From Candidatus Latescibacterota bacterium (lineage in GTDB: Bacteria; Latescibacterota; MVCY01), in the NCBI GenBank assembly GCA_030640765.1, contig DAOWIT010000055.1:1-7666 (forward strand): DNA of 7,666 nucleotides, read 5' to 3'. This document shows, in pieces, positions 1 to 4,760 of this stretch. Each line of letters opens with the position of its first letter. Positions within the stretch are counted from its first letter, which is position 1. A model generated the notes under the pieces. The model had not been told where the DNA came from, ran no database searches, and saw only the letters and a list, made by a program, of their open reading frames with translations. The position numbers were made by a program, and so were the translations under genes.

Positions 1-1
1 A

Positions 2-59
2 GTAGGGGCGCACCTGTGTGTGCGCCCAAATCTGGGCAGACACATAGGTCTGCCCCTAC
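2..59. repeat. BIME-like pair of inverted REP-type hairpins with GTAG feet
   Basis: Two perfect 8-bp hairpins sit back to back. Hairpin A has GGGCGCAC (6-13) pairing with GTGCGCCC (20-27). Hairpin B has GGGCAGAC (34-41) pairing with GTCTGCCC (48-55). They are separated by AAATCT (28-33). Immediately outside are GTAG (2-5) and CTAC (56-59), so each hairpin, read from its own outer side, begins with GTAG. The units are homologous inverted copies with loops CTGTGT and CTATGT, and their stems differ at two base pairs changed on both sides. A GTAG tetranucleotide at the foot of a hairpin is a known hallmark of REP sequences mobilised by RAYT (TnpA-REP) transposases. The element lies 82 bp beyond the stop of the last gene of the run, a usual REP location. 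No RAYT gene is in the window, so the class is assigned by structure only. Confidence 0.7.
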
Positions 60-62
60 GGA

Positions 63-82
63 TATGTGCCTGTATGTGCCTG
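63..82. repeat. Tandem duplication of a 10-bp unit
   Basis: TATGTGCCTG occurs twice with no spacer (63-72 and 73-82), directly next to the inverted hairpin element. The unit echoes the TGTG-rich loops of that element, so it may be a slippage product or a decayed fragment of a repeat. No function can be assigned. An 11-bp palindrome, ACAAC-G-GTTGT, follows at 97-107, but no T-tract makes it a terminator. Confidence 0.5.
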
Positions 83-140
83 CAATCCTTTATTCCACAA
101 CGGTTGTTGCCAAAATAGCACCATTGTTTATTAGTCCCCG

Positions 141-1751
141 CTATTCTTTCTTCTCTATCTCCCTCTCATCTATCGGCTTGGATATAAAAACAAAGACGCC
201 CTCTACCAAGTTGAGTTTCTTCTTGCTGGGCAGTGGTACTCCCTGCGGCCCATATAACACCTCCACTGTCGGCCGGAGGGGATGGCTGCGGTGGTTGCTG
301 AGCACCATGCCTGTTTCGCCAGTGCTCAACTGGACCCAACTACCCACTGGAAAGATACCAATCTCCTTGACAAAAACGCTTACTATCTTGGGGGAAAGAA
401 CCTCCTTTTGCATCTGGATAATCTTCTTCAAGGCCTCACAGGGAATTACCCTCTCTGCTGCCGAGAACGGATGAGCAAAATCCAAATATCTCTTGGCTAC
501 AGCAAGAATCTTGGTATATTCGTGAATCTGGTCCCTCGTCAGTCCCTGAGGACTCCCCTGGCCGTCCTCTCGCTCCTCGAGCTGACTTACCACCTCAGGA
601 AGCCAGGAATACTCTTCTCTGCCGTATTTCTCTACAGAAGTTCTCAGCAGTTCAGCTCCGACTGACGGATAATTCTGCATTTCCCAGAGTTCTTCACCTA
701 CTTCACCTTCAGTATACCTGCCGAGACCTTTCAGAAGCTTTCCTACCCCCACCAGGTGAAGTAATGCAGTTACCCCTAATTCGCTCAGTTTCTCCTCCGA
801 GTAGCCCAGGCCTTTTCCCACCTTAAGGGAAAGCATGGCAGTGTAAACCGAACGATGCCCCAGGTTCTGCTTTCCCTCTATTTCAGATGTCGCGCTCAGC
901 AGAAGGAAATCGTCGCTGTCTATTTTCTCCACCAAGCTTCTGGAAACCCTTTTTACCTCTGCCAGATCAACGAGTTTTCCCTGGTTTAATAAATTTATCC
1001 ATTCTGTAACAGCTCTGACGCTGTCTTGATAAACCCTGTCGGGCGGCTCTGTTGCTTTCTCATCTTTCCCTTCCACTTTTCCTTCCACGTCCTTGGCCTC
1101 AACCTTTGCCCTTACCTCCCCTTCAGGTTTATTCCTCAACTCTTTCTTGATAAAATCCATAGAAGAAAGCTTTGCCCTCTCCTTATCTGGCTTCTCGGTT
1201 GCTTTCTGCGGGGCAAGGGTCTCTTTGAGGACATCCTCAGGTTCAGGAGCCTCCCTGGGTGGCTTTTTCTCCTCCGTTAAAGGTTTCTCTCGTCGCCCTG
1301 TTTTCCCTCTTCGTAACAGGGATTCTATCCTGGCTTTAACTTGCGTGCACTCCAGGGGCTTAGTGATGTAGTCATCAGCTCCGCCTTCATAGCCAAGTTT
1401 TCTATCGGGGAGTTCCTCCCTGTTGGTTATAAAAACAAAAGGAATGGAGGTGGTATTGGGATTCTCCTTGAGCGAACGACAGAGGTCGTAGGCACTATTT
1501 GCCGGCAGGTCCACATCGCAGATAACCATAATCGGTTTCTGCCGATTTAGATACTCTTCAACTTGATTTTTGTCTCGCATGCCGGCCAGTTCATACCCCA
1601 TCTCTCCCAGAATATTCTCCAATGTTCTCACAATAGCAGAGTCGCCAGTTACCACCAATATCTTGGACTCTGCCTTTTCTCCACCTCCGGTGGCTTTTTT
1701 CACCTCTTTGGACTGCGCCGAACCCCGAAGTAAGCTGCTGGCTCTTAACAT
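141..1751 (-). CDS. Receiver / HD-GYP-like response regulator with both domains degenerate
   Basis: The 536-residue product has a 30-residue polar start, a receiver domain (about 30-148), a charged Lys/Glu/Pro-rich linker (about 150-235) and an HD-GYP-like region (about 240-520). The receiver keeps the phospho-acceptor-type Asp79 (ICDVDLP), Thr109 and Lys131 (ITKPLE). However, the two metal-binding acidic residues that normally follow VV are Thr35-Gly36 (VVTGD). In the HD-GYP part the HD of LLHDxGK reads LLHLVGVGK (331-338), the HHE-DGxGYP region reads EEREDGQGSPQGL, and only scattered histidines such as His299 remain. The closing segment GIFPVGSWVQLSTGETG (465-481) and RPTVEVL is typical of HD-GYP proteins and supports common descent. 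Cyclic-di-GMP hydrolysis is therefore unlikely; ligand binding or protein-protein signalling is inferred. The ATG has GAGG 5 nt upstream. It is the last gene of the run, 45 nt after the ATPase gene. Confidence 0.85.
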   Translation of the reverse strand: MLRASSLLRGSAQSKEVKKATGGGEKAESKILVVTGDSAIVRTLENILGEMGYELAGMRDKNQVEEYLNRQKPIMVICDVDLPANSAYDLCRSLKENPNTTSIPFVFITNREELPDRKLGYEGGADDYITKPLECTQVKARIESLLRRGKTGRREKPLTEEKKPPREAPEPEDVLKETLAPQKATEKPDKERAKLSSMDFIKKELRNKPEGEVRAKVEAKDVEGKVEGKDEKATEPPDRVYQDSVRAVTEWINLLNQGKLVDLAEVKRVSRSLVEKIDSDDFLLLSATSEIEGKQNLGHRSVYTAMLSLKVGKGLGYSEEKLSELGVTALLHLVGVGKLLKGLGRYTEGEVGEELWEMQNYPSVGAELLRTSVEKYGREEYSWLPEVVSQLEEREDGQGSPQGLTRDQIHEYTKILAVAKRYLDFAHPFSAAERVIPCEALKKIIQMQKEVLSPKIVSVFVKEIGIFPVGSWVQLSTGETGMVLSNHRSHPLRPTVEVLYGPQGVPLPSKKKLNLVEGVFVFISKPIDEREIEKKE

Positions 1752-1796
1752 ATATACCTCATTCGCAATGAGTATAGAATTTAACCCGTCTGTCTA

Positions 1797-2582
1797 TTAT
1801 CGTGCTGATTTTACTATGCTTGAGTTAATCTCATCAACCCTTTTCCCAAAACCCACCAACAAGCACATATCGCATATATTGTTAATTATTCGAGGGGTCC
1901 CATGAGAAGAGAAATGAATCAAGTCCATCGCCTCTTCGGTGAACATATTCTCTTCTCGTCCGGCTGCTTTCAGGCGATAGGAGATGTACTTGTGGGTGTT
2001 TTCCTGATCCAAGGTGTGAAGATGAAATTTGACGGAAAGTCTCTGCTCCAATTGGGGGATAGCCATAACTCTTTCCCGCAATTCCGGTTGCCCAACCAGA
2101 AAGAGAGTGAGCAGAAACCGGTCGTTCAACTGAAAATTCAACAGCAGTCTCACTTCCTCGAGAATCAACTCATCCCTAATTAATTGGGCCTCATCAACTA
2201 TAATAAGGGTGTTCTTCCCGTTGGTGAAATTCCGGTACAAGACTTCGCTCAAGGTACGCATCAGTCCCGAGCCGCTCTCATCAGGAATATCCTCGCCCAA
2301 TTCATAGAGAACATCCTTATATACCTCTGTTGGTTTCCACCTGGGATAGTTGATGAAGGCTACTTCATTTTTCTCCTCCTCCAATTCCTGGACCAAGACC
2401 CTGATCAGCATTGTTTTGCCGCTTCCATACTCTCCGGTCAAAAGGGCCGCTCCCTTGTTCTCTTTTAGGGCATAGAGCATTCTGAGATGGGCCTCTTCGT
2501 GCTCCGGAGATAGGTAAAAGAAATCCGGATCAGGGGTGTTTTCAAAGGGCTTCTTAGTCAACTGCCAGTATTCAGTATACAA
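1797..2582 (-). CDS. ExeA/GspA-type AAA ATPase, TTG start
   Basis: The 261-residue product is a single-domain P-loop ATPase. It opens with MYTEYWQLTKKPFENTPDP followed by FFYLSPEH, the characteristic N-terminus of ExeA/GspA-like ATPases. Walker A is GEYGSGKT (50-57) and Walker B is LIIVDEAQ (126-133). A sensor-1-like strand FLVGQPEL (161-168), a candidate arginine finger in LEQRLSVKF (Arg181) and GTPRIINN (228-235) complete the module. In type II secretion, ExeA carries an additional membrane and peptidoglycan-binding part, which is absent here. The protein should be cytoplasmic, and the nearest general parallels are stand-alone AAA regulators and transposition ATPases of this superfamily. 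The start codon is TTG, supported by AAAGGAGAG 8 nt upstream and by the family-like first residues. It lies between the PAS/zinc-ribbon gene (116-nt gap) and the receiver gene (45-nt gap). The substrate or partner is unknown. Confidence 0.9.
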   Translation of the reverse strand: MYTEYWQLTKKPFENTPDPDFFYLSPEHEEAHLRMLYALKENKGAALLTGEYGSGKTMLIRVLVQELEEEKNEVAFINYPRWKPTEVYKDVLYELGEDIPDESGSGLMRTLSEVLYRNFTNGKNTLIIVDEAQLIRDELILEEVRLLLNFQLNDRFLLTLFLVGQPELRERVMAIPQLEQRLSVKFHLHTLDQENTHKYISYRLKAAGREENMFTEEAMDLIHFSSHGTPRIINNICDMCLLVGFGKRVDEINSSIVKSAR

Positions 2583-2588
2583 GAGTGA

Positions 2589-2597
2589 CTCTCCTTT
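2589..2597 (-). promoter_or_regulatory. Strong Shine-Dalgarno deciding the TTG start of the AAA ATPase
   Basis: On the minus strand this reads AAAGGAGAG, with its GGAG core 8 nt before the TTG at 2582-2580. No ATG or GTG lies near enough to use it better, so the TTG is the likely initiation codon. Confidence 0.75.
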
Positions 2598-2613
2598 GTG
2601 TTTTTAGGCTTAC

Positions 2614-2639
2614 TTCCGATTTTACACTGGCTTTCGGAA
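2614..2639. repeat. Inverted repeat TTCCGA-N14-TCGGAA in the leader of the ATPase gene
   Basis: Perfect 6-bp arms at 2614-2619 and 2634-2639 flank an AT-rich 14-nt centre, in the 116-bp gap between the PAS/zinc-ribbon gene and the ATPase gene. The spacing suits either a dimeric-protein operator or a weak RNA hairpin. It is not followed by a T-tract on the minus strand, so a terminator is unlikely. No convincing -10/-35 pair was found in this gap. Confidence 0.35.
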
Positions 2640-2698
2640 AAAGCTTAGTCCACCATAATTGGGTATCTGCAGAATTCCCCGTTGATATCCACTATCGT

Positions 2699-3910
2699 TT
2701 AATCTCTTGACCAGTAAGCGGTAAAGTGCTCGAGATCATGCTCCCCGGCAATTTTTACTAACCGAGAAACTGTCTTCGGATTTACTTCGCAGATGTCTGC
2801 CGTGGCCTCTATACTATTGCCATGAACCAGGCATTTGTATATGCAGATGCCTTTCTCCTGAGATGACCGACTCTGTTCAAATACGGTCCCTTTGTTGCTG
2901 CTAAATTTCATCCTGCAAGTATTACAACGTAATCGTGCAATACTCTTGTCTTTACCTATCCAATCGTTGAATACTATATTGCCCTGACCGTATTTTCGAT
3001 AGTCCGGGCAATCAGGATTTGGGCAATACCTATATCCATAATCGATAACTTTTCTCTTCTGTCGGAAAAAGATCAAGGCCACCTTTCCCTTCTCCTGTTC
3101 GATGACCGATGCGTTCAACTCCAGCTTCAAGATCTCTTTATCATTAGTCAGTATTTCGGTCTCAAAAGAATCGGAGAATCCTATCCGCAATTTTTTAAAC
3201 ATCTCCTCTGTTCTTTCAGAGAAGCTTTGGGGTATAAGCTGATAGAGGTTCATCTTTGAGAACTCATCCCGGGAATAGCCAAAGAGCTCTTTCGCCTTCG
3301 TATTGACTCCGGTTATGGTTCCGTCTAATTTCAAAAAGAGAACAGCGTTGCTGGCACTATCTAACAGATCACGAAGGGTGTCTTGGGATATCCTGACTTC
3401 TGCGTAAGCCTGAATCAAGCCCAGATCGAGGTTTTTCGTCATTTTTTTCCTGGCTGACAATCTCCTGTTTCGCTCCCGCAATCTCCTCTCGGCCTGCTTT
3501 CTCTCGGTGATATTCCTGGCTGTTCCCAGTCCACCTGTAATCTGTCCATTCTCATCGTACAATGGGGAGGTGTTAATCTCAATGATCAATTCACTGCCGT
3601 CTTTGCACTTTAGCTTCACTTCCTGACCGAAGACAGCAATTCCCTCCAAAATCGTCCGATTAAAGAGATCCTTAGCCTTTTTTCTGCTCGCTCTGGAGAC
3701 TAACTCCTCCAGACTTCTTCCCTCCACTTCTTCAGCTTGGTAGCCTGAAAGTCTCTCAGCCTCAGGATTAAAAGTTCTGAGAAGACCAGATTTATCTACT
3801 GTAAAAATAAGATCATTGGCATTCTCAAACAGTGTCTCCCCTGTTCTCTCTGATTGCCTTATTGCCCGGGTACGCTCCTCGATCTCCTCTTCCAGCTTCT
3901 TTTCACTCAT
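2699..3910 (-). CDS. PAS-PAS protein fused to a transposase-type zinc ribbon and HTH
   Basis: The 403-residue product begins with a coiled coil (KKLEEEIEERTRAI), then PAS domain 1 (about 26-136, with FENANDLIFTVD, GYQAEEVEGRS and GTARNITERK) and a basic linker. PAS domain 2 follows (about 179-284, with LLDSASNAVLFL and FGYSRDEFSKM). Next is a C4 zinc ribbon (CPNPDC at 296-301 and CNTC at 329-332) followed by MKFSSNKGTVF. A helical HTH closes the protein (about 355-391, GNSIEATADICEVNPKTVSRLVKIAGEH). The zinc ribbon and HTH match the N-terminal DNA-binding half of IS1/InsA-like transposases, and the protein stops where a DDE domain would begin. No histidine-kinase core, GGDEF or EAL domain is present, so it is probably a cytoplasmic ligand-responsive DNA-binding protein. 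A GTG at 3922 extends the frame by 4 codons but lacks a ribosome-binding site, whereas ATG 3910 has GGAG 6 nt upstream. The preceding HTH gene ends 66 nt upstream in the same frame. Confidence 0.85.
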   Translation of the reverse strand: MSEKKLEEEIEERTRAIRQSERTGETLFENANDLIFTVDKSGLLRTFNPEAERLSGYQAEEVEGRSLEELVSRASRKKAKDLFNRTILEGIAVFGQEVKLKCKDGSELIIEINTSPLYDENGQITGGLGTARNITERKQAERRLRERNRRLSARKKMTKNLDLGLIQAYAEVRISQDTLRDLLDSASNAVLFLKLDGTITGVNTKAKELFGYSRDEFSKMNLYQLIPQSFSERTEEMFKKLRIGFSDSFETEILTNDKEILKLELNASVIEQEKGKVALIFFRQKRKVIDYGYRYCPNPDCPDYRKYGQGNIVFNDWIGKDKSIARLRCNTCRMKFSSNKGTVFEQSRSSQEKGICIYKCLVHGNSIEATADICEVNPKTVSRLVKIAGEHDLEHFTAYWSRD

Positions 3911-3940
3911 AGCAAGCTCCACAAAAAAGCATTTGGCCTT

Positions 3941-3960
3941 GGTACGACCGTACCCTACGG
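3941..3960. repeat. Two overlapping, mutually exclusive small palindromes upstream of the PAS gene
   Basis: GGTACG-AC-CGTACC (3941-3954) and CCGTA-CCC-TACGG (3948-3960) are both perfect inverted repeats and share bases 3948-3954, so only one can form at a time. They lie 31-50 nt before the preferred PAS-gene ATG, inside the 66-nt intergenic gap. This would suit an operator or a small RNA switch controlling the second gene of the run. The arms are short, so chance is possible. Confidence 0.3.
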
Positions 3961-3976
3961 CTAAATTGAGATCCTT

Positions 3977-4267
3977 TTATCGTCCTTCTCCTGATCTGTT
4001 CTCCAAGGTAAAATCTGCCGCGTCTGATTGGGAAGAGAAATCTGACCCCTCTTTTGGATCTACCTTTCGCATGTTATTTGAGGGAGGTAGCACCTTGGTA
4101 GCATATTCCAATACTTCCTTCAGATTCTCTTCAGTCCAGAACCGCCAGCCGTTAGTATCCCGATTCACCTCCGGAATTTTGCCGGCCCTCAGCCAGGAGA
4201 GAATCGTGTTGCGGTGTTTTCCGACCAAGTTGGCAACTTCCTGTAAACGATATCTCTTACTTGTCAT
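3977..4267 (-). CDS. Small MerR/excisionase-type helix-turn-helix DNA-binding protein
   Basis: The 96-residue product starts with a winged HTH: YRLQEVANLVGKHRNTILSWLRAGKIPEV (6-34), then a wing-like segment NGWRFWTEENLKEVLEYA (39-56). This pattern (helix 1 ending in VA-LVG, recognition helix around RNTILSWLRAGKIP, then W/F-rich wing and E-N-L) is typical of HTH_17/MerR-like excisionase and regulator domains. The remaining 35 residues are polar and probably disordered, with no effector domain. The ATG has AAGGTGA about 8 nt upstream. It is the first gene after the strong promoter at 4383-4410, so it may autoregulate the run, which is an inference. Its TAA stop is followed in the same frame by 18 open codons leading into the PAS gene, so the two could derive from one longer gene. 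Confidence 0.8.
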   Translation of the reverse strand: MTSKRYRLQEVANLVGKHRNTILSWLRAGKIPEVNRDTNGWRFWTEENLKEVLEYATKVLPPSNNMRKVDPKEGSDFSSQSDAADFTLENRSGEGR

Positions 4268-4382
4268 ATCATTCTCACCTTGTCAATACGAGACCTTCGA
4301 CCTCTTCTCTTTTCACACATTATCTATAGCTTTTTCACAAGCCCCCTGGAAATATCATACAAAGTTATACATACTGAAACAG

Positions 4383-4410
4383 AATATATCAACAATCCCA
4401 AAAATGTCAA
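4383..4410 (-). promoter_or_regulatory. Near-consensus sigma70-type promoter for the regulatory run
   Basis: On the minus strand, TTGACA (4410-4405) and TATATT (4388-4383) are separated by 16 bp. The -35 is a perfect match and the -10 differs from TATAAT at one position. Two T-runs upstream (minus-strand reading, about 4411-4440) give an A/T-tract that could act as an UP-like element. Transcription would start near 4376, leaving a leader of about 108 nt before the HTH gene. It is the only strong promoter found upstream of the four-gene run. Confidence 0.7.
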
Positions 4411-4532
4411 GAAAAAAAACTCTGCAAGGCAAAAAAATTATTATCCCCACTCTATCGGCGGCTGGAGATACCCCCTACGCTCTTGTACTAAGTGCACGTT
4501 TTCATAAATATTATGGCGTAACATGACCATAG

Positions 4533-4627
4533 GAGATTCTTCGGCTGCGCCTCAGAATGACACCGTTATCACTCTGAATCCTTCGCTTACTGTCATTCTG
4601 AAGGGGCAATAGCGACTGAAGAATCTC
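4533..4627. repeat. Nested inverted-repeat element (intergenic MITE/REP-like)
   Basis: Two inverted copies of one unit face each other. The outer arms are GAGATTCTTC (4533-4542) and GAAGAATCTC (4618-4627); the inner arms are TCAGAATGACA (4552-4562) and TGTCATTCTGA (4591-4601). The left unit is 30 bp and can fold as ATTCT-TC-GGC-TGC-GCC-TC-AGAAT (4536-4558). The right unit is 37 bp with the same ends but a different, longer middle. A one-mismatch copy of the outer arm, GAAGAGTCTC, lies just outside at 4646-4655. From general knowledge, GATTCTTC...CAGAATGACA motifs are dispersed intergenic repeats in many bacterial genomes. It lies 3' of the metallopeptidase gene and upstream of the promoter. 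No transposase is encoded. Confidence 0.65.
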
Positions 4628-4760
4628 GCTCAGGACAGGCTCCGTGAAGAGTCTCAATATCAAACCAATAAAATACGTCACAGAATTTACGAATCAGAGC
4701 ACTAAAGCAAAATGGAAGAACTGGTTAATTGCTATTACTGAGAGCATAACATAGTTTACA

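Larger units (their letters stand above)
4268..4760. other. 493-bp intergenic region between the export unit and the regulatory run
   Basis: Reading from high to low coordinates, it holds about 100 bp of AT-rich spacer after the metallopeptidase stop with no terminator-like hairpin plus T-tract. Next come a relic GAAGAGTCTC at 4646-4655 and the nested inverted repeat at 4533-4627. A GC-richer patch (about 4445-4500) that I cannot assign follows, then two T-tracts on the minus strand (about 4411-4440). The promoter at 4383-4410 and a leader of roughly 108 nt ahead of the HTH gene complete the region. No plausible protein-coding gene or structured RNA class was recognised on either strand. Confidence 0.7.

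Noticed and set aside
1..140. Intrinsic terminator for the regulatory run
   Set aside because: Hairpins are present but none is followed by a T-tract on the minus strand; they fit a REP-type repeat better.
282..665. Plus-strand open frame of 127 codons
   Set aside because: It is antisense to the receiver/HD-GYP-like gene, which has clear family motifs across the same bases.
3911..3922. GTG start at 3922 for the PAS/zinc-ribbon gene
   Set aside because: There is no ribosome-binding site before it, and its first bases form the GGAG that serves the ATG at 3910.
4281..4286. TTGACA on the minus strand just before the HTH gene
   Set aside because: It is only 13 nt from the ATG, so any -10 would fall inside the gene; the promoter at 4383-4410 is far better placed.
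3816..4526. Long plus-strand open frame of 236 codons
   Set aside because: It runs antisense through the PAS gene, the HTH gene and the promoter region, has no recognisable domain, and low-complexity serine- and phenylalanine-rich stretches suggest a shadow of the minus-strand genes.
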